Assembly (NCBI RefSeq): GCF_900112085.1
Contig: NZ_FOJY01000009.1
Span: 1-64,000, forward strand
Reading direction: 5' to 3'
DNA from: Acetitomaculum ruminis DSM 5522
GTDB taxonomy: Bacteria > Bacillota > Clostridia > Lachnospirales > Lachnospiraceae
DNA: 64,000 nt
Part shown: in pieces, positions 18,506 to 27,877 of the stretch
How positions within the stretch are numbered: position 1 is the first letter of the stretch
Layout of the letters: each line of letters starts with the position of its first letter
Notes under the pieces: model-generated
What the model saw: only the letters and a program-made list of their open reading frames with translations
Told to the model about the DNA's origin: nothing
Databases searched by the model: none
Made by a program: the position numbers and the translations under genes

Positions 18506-21500
18506 ATGTTAGTTGAAGGAGCAAGTCTTACAAAAGTACCTAATCCTAATATTTCCGGGATTAATATTAAAGAAAGTGAGACTGAAGTAGAAAAGAAAAG
18601 CAATAATATTAACATTGATTATGAAGCCCATAGTGTAATATCCACCAATATTCAAAAAAGTTTTAATGAGGTTTTAAATACTTTGAAAAATGGTGAAAAC
18701 GAGGAACTTAGCAAGGAAGATATAGCCCTTGTAAAAAAGCAGCTGGAATATATAACTAAAAATATGACAGGAAATGATGCCAAAATCATTCAGGGGGAAG
18801 GATTTAACCTGGAAGATACAGATGTGGAGGGCATTATTACTGTTGTGGAAAAAATAAAAATCGCCCTGGCAAAGGGGAAGGATTTTCAAATGTTTGGAAG
18901 CGAGGTTTCTGCTACAGATATTGAAGGGGCAGTGGGAAACACCAGTCTGGCTTCAAGTCTTTCGGATAAACTTTCTACTATGGATATTCCGGTAAATGAT
19001 ATTAATATTTATGAGTCGAAACAGGCTTTGGAAACTGCAGGTGACCTTATGACACCTGGAGAGGGCAGTATTAAATACATTTTAGAAAATGATTTAGAGC
19101 CTACAATAAATAATCTTTATGTGGCTGAACACAGTGGCAGCAGTGAAGAAAATACTAAGCATTTGTCAAAGAAAGAATGGCAGCAGTTAGAAGAACAGGT
19201 AGTAGGTATCTTAAAATCTCAGGGTTTTGAAATAAGTGATGAAAATCTTAGTATTTCAAAATGGATGATTGAAAATGATATTGAACTTACCGGAAAAAAT
19301 ATAGAAAAGTATAAGGCTATTACAAATATTACTTTTCCTGTAGATGAAGAAACTGTAATAAACTCCATTGCCAATGCTATTATGTTGGGAAAAAATCCAA
19401 CGGATGCTTTACTTACAGGAGATGAAAAAAATCTATATGAAAAGTCAATAGAGTATGTAGAAGTCCTTGAAAATGCCAGTGATATTGATCTGGCTACCCT
19501 TGTTTATGAGACAAAAGAGCTGACTATTTCAAATTTGAGACAGGCCGCTAATAAGAATCGGGAAATAGATATTGAAAATATTAAATATGATAATACCTTA
19601 TTGGAAATAAAGAGTATTGTTACAAAGGCATCGGAAACAGAAGTATTGGAGGATTCTGAAAATTTCGACTTTGAAGGAAATAAGGAAAAAAAGAACCTAT
19701 ACATGTATATAAGCTACAGAGCCCGTCTTGAGCAGACAAGACTTATTATGACCTCCCATTCCTTTGTAAGAATGATGAAAATGGGCATTGATGTAGAATT
19801 AGAGCCTTTGGAAAGTCTTGTTACACAATTGGGAAAAGAAAAACAAAAAATCTACGAACTTTTATTTTTAACAGAAGGTCTTGAGGCCAATGATGAAAAT
19901 ATTAAAAGTTATAATGAGATTTTAGATGTCGTATCGGAAACGAAAAATCTTCCTGATACGGTTTTGGGAGTAGAAAATGTCTGGAACAAATCTGTAAATA
20001 TTAAAACTGTATATTACGAAGGTCAGATTGTTTTACAGGAGTTTAATGAAAGACAAGATAATTCCTATGAGACTTTATCAAAGAGTAACAAAGCCCTTGA
20101 CAGATATGAAGAATCCATGACAGATGTGAGAAAAGACCTGGGAGATAATATTCAAAAGGCATTTAGGAATGTGGATGCAATACTTGAATCCATGAATCTT
20201 GAAACCAGTATGCAAAACCGTCAGGCCACAAGGATTCTTGCCTATAACAGTATTAGTATTACTAAAGAAAATATTGAAACGGTAAAAGTTCAACTTCTTA
20301 AAGTTAATAATGTTTTAGAAGGCCTTACACCGTCAAATGTAATGAAGCTAATAAAGGATAAAATTAATCCTCTTGAAATGGACATGGATGAGCTTAAAGA
20401 GACCTTAAGCAAAATAGACAACAGCGACGGACAAAAGGACAGCCAGAAATATAGTGAATTTTTGTGGAAATTAGAAAATAATAACGAAATTACATTTGAG
20501 CAAAGAGAATCCTATGTTGGATTATACAGAATACTAAATGTAATTGAAAAATCAGACGGGGCCTTTCTTGGAGCTTTGATGAATCAAAATGCGGAAATTA
20601 CCCTGAAAAATCTTATGACGGCTTCAAGAAATATGAGGGATTCCGGAATGGATTATTCTATTGATGACAACTTTTTTGGCATTGAATTTACCGGAATTAA
20701 CAATGAAATAACCAGTCAGGCAATGACTGCATTTTCTGATAACAGTAATAAGGATAACAAAAATTCTGATGAGTACAATAAAGAGCAGGCAAAGAGTATT
20801 TTAAATAAAATATCCCCTGAAAAGCTGGCATCTTTTGAAAAGGTTTCAGATATTGAAAGTGCTGGTTTGGATGAATTAGAGGATTATCTTTATACCTGTG
20901 AAAATGAAGAAGCGGTTATTGAAGAAGAAAATAAAATATTTAATGAAAAAGCAAGAATGTTTTCTGAATTTTCCACAAGTGAAAGCCAGGTGCTTGCCCT
21001 GCTTAAAGATTGCAATATTCCTCTTACTGCCTACAATATCCTGGCGGCAGGAAATATGTTAAATAAGAGAAATACTTGGTTTAATCAGGTTTTGGAATCT
21101 GCCAATGATGATATCGAGGTAGCAGATTTAAAAGAACAGGTATTGGAGAAATTTGCAGAAAGTGTTAAAAGTCCCAAAGAGATGGCTCAGGCTCTTAATG
21201 AACTGGCTGATAAAGCAGAAAATGTTTTAAAAGCAATGACCTATTGGGGTGATACCTATGATAATGTAAACGCCGTAAGAATGATGCAGCAGCAGCTTTT
21301 CCTTATGAAACAGCTGGCAAAGGAAGAAAATTATTGTGTGCCGGTAATGGTTGGAAATAAGCTTACAGGTATTAATTTAAAGATTATCAGAGGCGCCAAT
21401 GCAGAAGATAAGGGAAAGGTAAATATTACCTTTGACAGCGAATCAATAGGTGAAGTGGCAGCAGAAATTTCCATAAAGGGAAAGATTGTAAATGCCTTTA

Positions 21501-21766
21501 TTGCAGCTAAGTATGCAAAGAGCGCAAAACTTTTAGAAGACAATGGTGACACATTAAAGGAAATGTTATCTGATAATGATAAGTACATGGTAAATCTGGT
21601 GGTTTTAAGCTCAGATTCCCTGGAAATAAACAAATTTATGTTAAATTCAGATAAAAGCAACAAAGAAGTAAATACACAGGATGAGGAAGTGCAAACTAAA
21701 GAACTTTATTATGCAGCAAAATCATTTTTGACTTTTGTAAGTGATGAAAAGCTGAACATTGAGTGA
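18506..21766 (+). CDS. Large repeat protein beside flagellin (DUF6240-like, FliK-like C-terminus)
   Basis: The 1086-residue product has no signal peptide or membrane segment and is acidic, Asn-rich and helical. It contains about eight copies of a short motif of the form D/N-I-x-L-T-x-x-N-I-x-x-Y/A: DIPVNDINIYE (160), DLEPTINNLYVA (196), DIELTGKNIEKY (258), KELTISNLRQA (337), GLEANDENIKSY (458), SISITKENIETV (582), AEITLKNLMTA (about 690) and NIPLTAYNILAA (about 830). Residues about 950-1050 (LFLMKQLAKEEN, DSESIGEVAAEISIKGKIVN) resemble the FliK hook-length domain. Its place directly before flagellin supports a flagellar role. GGAGG precedes the ATG. Confidence 0.6.
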   Translation: MLVEGASLTKVPNPNISGINIKESETEVEKKSNNINIDYEAHSVISTNIQKSFNEVLNTLKNGENEELSKEDIALVKKQLEYITKNMTGNDAKIIQGEGFNLEDTDVEGIITVVEKIKIALAKGKDFQMFGSEVSATDIEGAVGNTSLASSLSDKLSTMDIPVNDINIYESKQALETAGDLMTPGEGSIKYILENDLEPTINNLYVAEHSGSSEENTKHLSKKEWQQLEEQVVGILKSQGFEISDENLSISKWMIENDIELTGKNIEKYKAITNITFPVDEETVINSIANAIMLGKNPTDALLTGDEKNLYEKSIEYVEVLENASDIDLATLVYETKELTISNLRQAANKNREIDIENIKYDNTLLEIKSIVTKASETEVLEDSENFDFEGNKEKKNLYMYISYRARLEQTRLIMTSHSFVRMMKMGIDVELEPLESLVTQLGKEKQKIYELLFLTEGLEANDENIKSYNEILDVVSETKNLPDTVLGVENVWNKSVNIKTVYYEGQIVLQEFNERQDNSYETLSKSNKALDRYEESMTDVRKDLGDNIQKAFRNVDAILESMNLETSMQNRQATRILAYNSISITKENIETVKVQLLKVNNVLEGLTPSNVMKLIKDKINPLEMDMDELKETLSKIDNSDGQKDSQKYSEFLWKLENNNEITFEQRESYVGLYRILNVIEKSDGAFLGALMNQNAEITLKNLMTASRNMRDSGMDYSIDDNFFGIEFTGINNEITSQAMTAFSDNSNKDNKNSDEYNKEQAKSILNKISPEKLASFEKVSDIESAGLDELEDYLYTCENEEAVIEEENKIFNEKARMFSEFSTSESQVLALLKDCNIPLTAYNILAAGNMLNKRNTWFNQVLESANDDIEVADLKEQVLEKFAESVKSPKEMAQALNELADKAENVLKAMTYWGDTYDNVNAVRMMQQQLFLMKQLAKEENYCVPVMVGNKLTGINLKIIRGANAEDKGKVNITFDSESIGEVAAEISIKGKIVNAFIAAKYAKSAKLLEDNGDTLKEMLSDNDKYMVNLVVLSSDSLEINKFMLNSDKSNKEVNTQDEEVQTKELYYAAKSFLTFVSDEKLNIE

Positions 21767-21781
21767 CTTTGGTAATTATTA

Positions 21782-21805
21782 CAACTTCGGATTCCGATAT
21801 AATAT
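21782..21805 (+). promoter_or_regulatory. Possible sigma-28 (flagellar) promoter of flagellin
   Basis: CCGATATAAT at 21794-21803 matches the sigma-28/SigD -10 consensus (CCGATAT). The best -35 candidate is TAAT about 17 bases upstream, weaker than the usual TAAA. It lies 74 bases before the flagellin start. Confidence 0.5.
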
Positions 21806-21873
21806 TTGAAGAAAGAAAAAGAGAAAGCTTAACTTAATCAGGTTAACAGTTAAGGAAAATATGAGGTGAGAAG

Positions 21874-23460
21874 ATGAGAGTAAATTATAATATGTCGGCG
21901 GTAAAAGCCAATAATCAGTTACTTAGAAATGAAACTGCCCTGGCAAAATCAGTTGAAAAACTATCATCCGGTTTAAAAATTAATCATGCCGGAGATGATG
22001 CCGCAGGAATGGCTATTTCAAACAAGATGCATGCACAGATTTCAGGACTAAAACAGGCATCAAGAAATTCCTCAGACGGTGTTTCTGTTATTGATATTGC
22101 AGATGGTGCTCTTAATGAAACAATGGCCATAGTTCAAAGAATGCGTGAATTGGCAGTACAGGCTGCAAATGAAACGAACAGCACATCTGACAGAGAGTCA
22201 ATTCAAAAGGAAATAGATGCCATAAAAGCTGAAGTTGACAGGATTTCCCAGGATACAGAATTTAACCAGAAGGCTTTGTTAAATGGAAATCTTGACAGGA
22301 GAGTTTATCCTAATACAACCCATATCACAATGGAAAAACTATCTGATAATGTGCCGGCAAGGGATTATTCCATAACAGTATTAAGTGATGCCAGCCAGGC
22401 GATTTTCCAGTCTGATCCGGATTCTACATTAAGTGCTCAGACAAGTGTTGGAACAAATGAAGGCGGTATTATCACAATTAATGGAGTAAAAATTGAAATA
22501 AACGGTGGAGATTCTCCGGCGGATGTTTACCAGAAAATGTGTGAGGGAGCTGAACTTGCGGATGTTACCGTATTTATGGCAGATGAAAATGCCAATGTTC
22601 CTTACAGTACAGATGGTTCAAATGAGAAATATGCAGGATATTCTCCTTATGCAGGAGCATATGACTTTTCTAAAGCATTGACTTTTGTATCAGATGAGTA
22701 TGGAAGCAAGGCAGTTATGGAAATTAAAGTAAGTAATGAAAGTCTTGCCAATCTGTTAGGACTTGGTTCTGAAAATATTACCATAAACGGTCTTGATGCG
22801 AAGGCAGACCTTACAAAAGATGCTCAAAGTGGAGATTATTATGGATTTGAATCTACAGCAGCTATTTCGACTTCCGGAAATATGATAAGTATTATAGATA
22901 AAAATGGATTTGAAATGGAAGTTGTAATAGACAGAAGAGTTGCATCTACAAGCTTTGCAATGCCTACTGCCGCTGATGCCACAAACGCAACATCTTCACA
23001 TATTTCAGTAGTTCCTACTGTTATGTCTTCTACCAGTTATGAGCTGGAAATAGAAGTTACGGATATGGGAACCATGACTTTACAGGTTGGAGCAAATGCA
23101 GGTCAGGAAATTGAAGTAAGAATTCCTAATATGTCTGCAGAAAGTCTTGGAATAGATGATCTTAATTATAAGAGTACAATAGGCTGTACAAAAGCTTTAG
23201 ATAAGCTTGATAAGGCAATAGAAAAAATTTCGGAAACCAGGTCAAGATTAGGTGCCTGTGAAAACAGACTTGAGCATGCCATTGCAAACCTTAACTCCAT
23301 GGGTGAAAATATGACAGCAGCAGTTTCCAGAATTGAAGATGTGGACATGGCAGAGGAAATGACTGAATATACCAGCAAAAATGTACTTGTACAGGCTGCA
23401 ACCTCAGTATTATCCCAGGCTAATGACCTTCCGGAGACAGCTTTACAGCTTTTACAATAA
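21874..23460 (+). CDS. hag: Flagellin
   Basis: The 528-residue flagellar filament subunit. The conserved N-terminal D0/D1 region (MRVNYNMSAVKANNQLLRNE, SSGLKINHAGDDAAGMAIS, RMRELAVQAANETN) and C-terminal D1/D0 region (SRLGACENRLEHAIANLN, RIEDVDMAEEMTEYT, SVLSQANDLPETALQLL) are both intact. The middle (about 150-440) is variable and surface exposed. GAGGTGAG lies before the ATG, and a sigma-28-like -10 box lies upstream. Secreted by the flagellar type III apparatus with FliS, encoded just downstream, as chaperone. Confidence 0.97.
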   Translation: MRVNYNMSAVKANNQLLRNETALAKSVEKLSSGLKINHAGDDAAGMAISNKMHAQISGLKQASRNSSDGVSVIDIADGALNETMAIVQRMRELAVQAANETNSTSDRESIQKEIDAIKAEVDRISQDTEFNQKALLNGNLDRRVYPNTTHITMEKLSDNVPARDYSITVLSDASQAIFQSDPDSTLSAQTSVGTNEGGIITINGVKIEINGGDSPADVYQKMCEGAELADVTVFMADENANVPYSTDGSNEKYAGYSPYAGAYDFSKALTFVSDEYGSKAVMEIKVSNESLANLLGLGSENITINGLDAKADLTKDAQSGDYYGFESTAAISTSGNMISIIDKNGFEMEVVIDRRVASTSFAMPTAADATNATSSHISVVPTVMSSTSYELEIEVTDMGTMTLQVGANAGQEIEVRIPNMSAESLGIDDLNYKSTIGCTKALDKLDKAIEKISETRSRLGACENRLEHAIANLNSMGENMTAAVSRIEDVDMAEEMTEYTSKNVLVQAATSVLSQANDLPETALQLLQ

Positions 23461-23484
23461 TTTAATAATTAATTGAAAGAGAAA

Positions 23485-23967
23485 ATGTCTATGAAAAGAG
23501 AACAGATAAGTGAGTTTACCAATCGGATTGCAAACAGTAATAAAACTGAGATTATTGTGGTATTATACGACATGTTTACTGCTTATACAGACGACGGCAT
23601 TTTAGCCTTAAATGACGGTGATTACGATGGGTTTAAGGTTTCTTTATCCAAGGCTCAGGCAGTGATTGTAAACATTATGGAAAATCTTAATTATAGTCAT
23701 GCCCTGTTTATGAATTTAATTGAAATCCACAGATTTTTACTGAGATGTCTGGTGGAAAGTCTGGTTAAAAAAGAAGTTGAAGAATTAGAAAATGCAAAAA
23801 AGATTGTAAAGCAGTTAAGGGATGCATTTTTTGAGCTAAGTAAAGATGATAAATCTCCGGCTCTTATGCAAAATACACAAAAAGTATATGCGGGACTGAC
23901 CTATGGAAAAGGTAGTCTTAATGAAATGACCGATGATCAGGGAGTTTCAAGAGGATTTTTAGCATAG
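23485..23967 (+). CDS. fliS: Flagellar export chaperone FliS-like
   Basis: About 160 residues, all-helical, with FliS features: an N-terminal segment (ISEFTNRIANSNKTEIIVVL, YDMFTAYTDDGILALNDGDY) and a long four-helix body. FliS caps the flagellin C-terminus and prevents premature polymerisation. It follows flagellin by 24 bases, the usual order. Start choice is uncertain: ATG 23485, ATG 23491 or TTG 23473; ribosome sites are weak (AAAGAG). A strong terminator closes the unit. Confidence 0.8.
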   Translation: MSMKREQISEFTNRIANSNKTEIIVVLYDMFTAYTDDGILALNDGDYDGFKVSLSKAQAVIVNIMENLNYSHALFMNLIEIHRFLLRCLVESLVKKEVEELENAKKIVKQLRDAFFELSKDDKSPALMQNTQKVYAGLTYGKGSLNEMTDDQGVSRGFLA

Positions 23968-23972
23968 TTATA

Positions 23973-24020
23973 AAGGTGCTTTTTTCTAAAAAAACAAAAT
24001 GGGAAAAAGCACCTTATTTT
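23973..24020 (+). terminator. Terminator of the flagellin operon
   Basis: AAGGTGCTTTTTTC pairs with GAAAAAGCACCTT around an 18-base A-rich loop, followed by ATTTTTAT. It lies 6 bases after the fliS stop. Confidence 0.85.
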
Positions 24021-24131
24021 TATATTATTTGTGGATAAATGGGATTTCAAAAAAATATTTGTTAAAAATGCCTATGGACACAAAAAAATAATCTGAGTAT
24101 TATTAACAGGCAATTTAACTATTAAATCTTT

Positions 24132-24293
24132 GAACGCAGTGTAAGCAATCCCTCGCTTCAAAAGCGTAAGCTTTAAGCGGGGGTATAAGCTTACTAGTGT
24201 CAGAAGGGGTTAAAGCCCCTTCTGACAGGTGGCACAAAGTGCCACTGCGTTCATGAGGAAGTAGCGAAGCGGATTTAAGAATGTCCGCTTTAC
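24132..24293 (+). repeat. Structured intergenic repeat, copy 3
   Basis: Identical to copy 2 except one C-to-T change in the first hairpin arm (CCCTCGCTT), which leaves a G.U pair with AAGCGGGGG. It sits between the flagellin terminator and the first Tad gene, ending 30 bases before that gene's start. Confidence 0.9.
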
Positions 24294-24323
24294 GAAAATA
24301 ATTTCATAAGAAAGGGTGATATA

Positions 24324-24836
24324 TTGTATCTGATTTATCACGGTCTTCTTATTCTGCTACTGCTTCTGGCAGTATTCTATGATTTTCAAACCTTAAAAAT
24401 CTCCAATAAAATTATAATAACAGGTTTAATTATAGGGCTTACAGGTCAGTTGTATTTTAGAGGACTATTGGCAGGAACATTAAATTTTTTTGAAGGGATA
24501 ATGATTCCCCTTATAATTTTAATTCCATTGTTTGTTTTTAGCATGATAGGTGCTGGAGACATAAAGCTTTTAGCTGTGGTGGGAGCGTTTTTGGGATATA
24601 AGGCAGTATTTGACTGCATAATAATTTCATTTCTTTTAGGTGCGGTTTTAGCACTTGTAAAAATGCTTAAAGAAGGAAATCTTCTTTCAAGACTGCAATA
24701 TCTTGCAGAATATTTCAAAGAATTTTTAATTACAAAAAAGATAAAGCCATATTATATTCCTGAAGAGGGAAATAAAAATATACTTCATTTTTCCCTGGAG
24801 ATTTTTTTGGGAGTATTAATATCACTGGTATTTTAA
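24324..24836 (+). CDS. tadV: Type IV prepilin peptidase (TadV/CpaA-like), first of two
   Basis: The 170-residue product has about five membrane helices. The two catalytic aspartates of the aspartyl prepilin peptidases are visible: Asp20 in FYDFQTLKISN and the Asp of MIGAGDIKLL (about 78). It should cleave leader peptides of Flp pilin and TadE-like pseudopilins at the membrane. The start is TTG 24324 with GGGTGAT upstream. It opens the Tad operon; a second peptidase gene lies at 51417. Confidence 0.85.
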   Translation: MYLIYHGLLILLLLLAVFYDFQTLKISNKIIITGLIIGLTGQLYFRGLLAGTLNFFEGIMIPLIILIPLFVFSMIGAGDIKLLAVVGAFLGYKAVFDCIIISFLLGAVLALVKMLKEGNLLSRLQYLAEYFKEFLITKKIKPYYIPEEGNKNILHFSLEIFLGVLISLVF

Positions 24837-24869
24837 AAAAATAATAGATAATTTTAAATAGGAGGTAAC

Positions 24870-25889
24870 ATGTATAAACCATTACTGGCGATTTATGATG
24901 ATGAAAGCAGGTATTTAAAAGCATTTACAGACTTTGTGGCAGCAGATAATAATTACAATTTTGAATTTGTATTTTTTAGTGTAAGGGATAAATTTATTGA
25001 ATTTCTCGAAAAAAAGGAATACGACCTGCTTTTAATAAATGCAAATCTGGCAGATGAGGAAATTATAGAAAATATAGAATACAAAGAAGATAAGCTTATA
25101 CTTCTTTCAGAAGGGGGCATAAAGGAGGAGTTTTTAAAATATCCTGTTGTTTATAAATATCAGCCTCTTAAGAATCTGATAAAGGAAGTCATGAAGGAAT
25201 ATGCCCAAAATTCAGATTTTTTAAACTACAGTTTTGAGGAGGAAAAGACCAAAATATACGGAGTATATTCTCCCGTAAAAAGGTCCATGAAAACTTCCTT
25301 CGCCATAACTTTGGGTATAAGACTTGCCACAAATAAAAAAGTTTTATACATAAACCTTGAGGAATATTCAGGTTTAGATGATGTTTTAGATATTGATAAC
25401 AGCGAGGATATTCTGGATTTGATTTATTTTTCCGGAAAGAAGAAGGGCAACAGTTTGTTTAAAATGAAAAGTATGTGCCAAAACTTTAATGGAATGGATT
25501 TTATAAGTCCCGTGAGATTTCCGGAAGGGTTAAAAGATATTTCTGATTCCGATTTTAAAGAATTATTTGAAAAGATAAAAAAATGTAGGGAGTATGACTG
25601 TATAATTATAGATTTTGGAGACCGAATATGTGACAAAATGTCCGTATTTTCCATGTGTGAGCGGATTTTTACTCCGATTTTGGAGGATTATTTGTCCCGA
25701 AAAAAAATAGAAGATTTTGAAAATTATTTGGTAAATACCGGACAGGAAGATATTCAAAAAAAGATTCAATATATGTCTTTACCGGCAATTAATATAAATG
25801 CTTTTGGAAAAGAATATTTTGATGTTTTATCTCAAAGCGATTTTGGAAATTATTGTGAAAGAGAATTTGGTGAGCTTGATGGAAAGTGA
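24870..25889 (+). CDS. tadZ: Tad pilus localisation ATPase-like protein (TadZ/CpaE-like)
   Basis: The 339-residue product starts with a receiver-like domain (about 1-120: LLAIYDDESRYLKAF, YDLLLINANLADEEI) and continues with a MinD/ParA-type fold (about 125-335: IYGVYSPVKRSMKTSFAITL, YDCIIIDFGDRI). The Walker A is deviant (SPVKRSMKTS), which is common in TadZ and suggests weak or absent ATPase activity. TadZ proteins set the polar position of Tad machines. GGAGGT precedes the ATG. It overlaps the secretion ATPase gene by 11 bases. Confidence 0.75.
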   Translation: MYKPLLAIYDDESRYLKAFTDFVAADNNYNFEFVFFSVRDKFIEFLEKKEYDLLLINANLADEEIIENIEYKEDKLILLSEGGIKEEFLKYPVVYKYQPLKNLIKEVMKEYAQNSDFLNYSFEEEKTKIYGVYSPVKRSMKTSFAITLGIRLATNKKVLYINLEEYSGLDDVLDIDNSEDILDLIYFSGKKKGNSLFKMKSMCQNFNGMDFISPVRFPEGLKDISDSDFKELFEKIKKCREYDCIIIDFGDRICDKMSVFSMCERIFTPILEDYLSRKKIEDFENYLVNTGQEDIQKKIQYMSLPAININAFGKEYFDVLSQSDFGNYCEREFGELDGK

Positions 25890-27090
25890 AAATAAAGAAA
25901 AATTTGAAACAATAAGGAAAAATGTTTTAGAAGAAATCGAAGCTTTGCGTCAGATAGATGATGAGGAAATATATTTAATAATTGATAAAAAGATTACAGA
26001 AGAATCCCATAAAAGCTATATTTCTTTAGAAGAAAGACACCGGTTAAAAGAGGCGGTTTTTAATAATATAAGAAAGCTTGATATTCTTCAGGAGCTGGTG
26101 GATGATCCTACAGTTTCGGAAATAATGGTAAATGGAACAGAAAGTATCTTCATAGAAAGAAAAGGGAAAATAAAGGAGTGGGAAAAGCACTTTGATTCTA
26201 AAGAAAAGCTTGAAGATGTAATTCAGCAAATTGCCGCCAAATCCAACAGAATGGTAAATGAAGCAAATCCAATCTCTGACAGTCGCTTAGAAAATGGTTC
26301 CAGGGTAAATATAGTATTAAATCCCATTGCCATAAACGGCCCTATCATAACTATAAGAAGATTTCCGGAAAATCCCATAAATATGGAAAAATTAATAGAG
26401 ATAAATTCCATCACTAAAGAGGCTGCTTTGTTTTTAAAAAATCTGGTTAGATCCGGATACAATATTTTTATAAGTGGTGGTACAGGTTCAGGAAAAACCA
26501 CATTTTTAAATGCATTATCAGCTATGATTCCCCAGGATGAAAGGGTTATAACCATAGAAGATTCGGCAGAATTACAATTAATTGGTATTAAAAATCTGGT
26601 AAGACTGGAAAGTAGAAATGATAATTTTGAAGGGAAAAACGGTATTTCCGTAAGAGACCTTATAAGGTCAGCTTTGAGAATGAGACCGGATCGCATTATT
26701 GTAGGTGAAATAAGAGGTAGTGAAGCCATTGATATGTTACAGGCCATGAATACAGGACATGACGGAAGTCTTTCCACAGGACACGCAAATTCCACTAAAG
26801 ATATGCTTTCAAGAATTGAAACTATGGTCCTAATGGGAATGGATTTTCCTTTAGCTGCCATTAGAAGACAGATTGCATCAGGAATAGATATAATTGTTCA
26901 TTTGGGAAGAATAAGGGATAAAAGCAGGAAAGTGCTTGAAATCTCGGAAATTACAGGTATTGAAAATGATGAAATAGTCTTAAATCAATTATTTGAATAT
27001 TCTAATAAGGATGAGAAACTGGTTAAAAGAAATGACCTGAAAAATAGGGAAAAGTTCTATCAAAGGGGAATTGGAGATGATTTGATTTGA
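25879..27090 (+). CDS. Tad secretion ATPase (TadA/CpaF family)
   Basis: About 403 residues of a type II/IV secretion hexameric ATPase. Walker A is GGTGSGKTTFLNAL (about 200-206), the Asp box GERVITIED-like stretch is ERVITIEDSAEL, Walker B is RIIVGEIRGSEA, and the His box region is HDGSLSTGHANS. It drives Flp pilus assembly. The start is taken at ATG 25879 overlapping tadZ; GTG 25870 is a close alternative. It overlaps the next gene by 4 bases. I give no symbol, to avoid confusion with the tRNA deaminase tadA at 54119. Confidence 0.93.
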   Translation: MESENKEKFETIRKNVLEEIEALRQIDDEEIYLIIDKKITEESHKSYISLEERHRLKEAVFNNIRKLDILQELVDDPTVSEIMVNGTESIFIERKGKIKEWEKHFDSKEKLEDVIQQIAAKSNRMVNEANPISDSRLENGSRVNIVLNPIAINGPIITIRRFPENPINMEKLIEINSITKEAALFLKNLVRSGYNIFISGGTGSGKTTFLNALSAMIPQDERVITIEDSAELQLIGIKNLVRLESRNDNFEGKNGISVRDLIRSALRMRPDRIIVGEIRGSEAIDMLQAMNTGHDGSLSTGHANSTKDMLSRIETMVLMGMDFPLAAIRRQIASGIDIIVHLGRIRDKSRKVLEISEITGIENDEIVLNQLFEYSNKDEKLVKRNDLKNREKFYQRGIGDDLI

Positions 27091-27875
27091 AAATAATAAA
27101 AAAAATAAAAGATAAGTTGGATTTGAATAAAAATGAGGATGATTACGAAACTTATATTTTTACAAAAAATGAATGGATAATGTTTTTTATGGAAAGCGAA
27201 GGAATAATAGCTTTGACTGCCTTTCTTTTTTACAAAAGTTTTATAGCCTTTATTATTTTACAAATAGCTTTAATCTTTTTATATAAAAGAAAAAAATCCC
27301 TGAAAAAAGAACAGCGGATTAACAATCTTACTATTCAGTTTAAAGATGCCATTAATTCTATGTCTGCATCCTTAAATGCCGGATATTCTCCGGAAAACTC
27401 CCTGATACAGGCCTTAAAGGAAACACTTTTAATATATGGAAAAGACGAAATTATCTGTCTTGAACTTATGAATATGAAAAAGGCGTTAAAGGTAAATGAA
27501 AGAATTGAAGATTTGTTTTTGGATTTGGGAAGGCGCAGCAATGTGGAAGATATAAAAATTTTTGCAGAAGTTTTTTCCAAGGTTAAAAGAAACGGGGGAA
27601 ATTTGAACGCTGTTATTAAAGACACTGCAGATACTATTAGCCAAAAGGTGCAGATTAAAAGGGATATTTATACATTAATGTCTCAGAAAAGATTTGAACA
27701 AAAAATTATGAATGGAATTCCTTTTTTTATTATTTTTTATATTAATATAAGCTCTCCGGGATTTTTGGATATTTTATACGGGAATATTTTGGGTATAGCT
27801 GTTATGAGCATTTGTCTTTTAATATATTGTATTGCCTTTATTATGGCTGAAAAGATAATAAGGATTGAAGTATAG
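27087..27875 (+). CDS. tadB: Tad inner-membrane platform protein (TadB-like)
   Basis: The 262-residue GspF/T2SSF-domain protein has helices near 35-65, then a cytoplasmic F domain (FKDAINSMSASLNAGYSPEN, AEVFSKVKRNGGNLNAVIKD) and two C-terminal helices. It pairs with the next protein to form the platform on which the ATPase acts. The start is TTG 27087 inside the ATGA-like overlap with the ATPase gene; GGAG is about ten bases upstream. It ends 2 bases before the TadC-like gene. Confidence 0.85.
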   Translation: MKIIKKIKDKLDLNKNEDDYETYIFTKNEWIMFFMESEGIIALTAFLFYKSFIAFIILQIALIFLYKRKKSLKKEQRINNLTIQFKDAINSMSASLNAGYSPENSLIQALKETLLIYGKDEIICLELMNMKKALKVNERIEDLFLDLGRRSNVEDIKIFAEVFSKVKRNGGNLNAVIKDTADTISQKVQIKRDIYTLMSQKRFEQKIMNGIPFFIIFYINISSPGFLDILYGNILGIAVMSICLLIYCIAFIMAEKIIRIEV

Positions 27876-27877
27876 TA

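Noticed and set aside
26223-26861. 212-codon ORF antisense to the Tad secretion ATPase
   Set aside because: The opposite strand encodes a strongly conserved ATPase with all motifs; the antisense frame is Ser/Leu/Ile-rich shadow translation.
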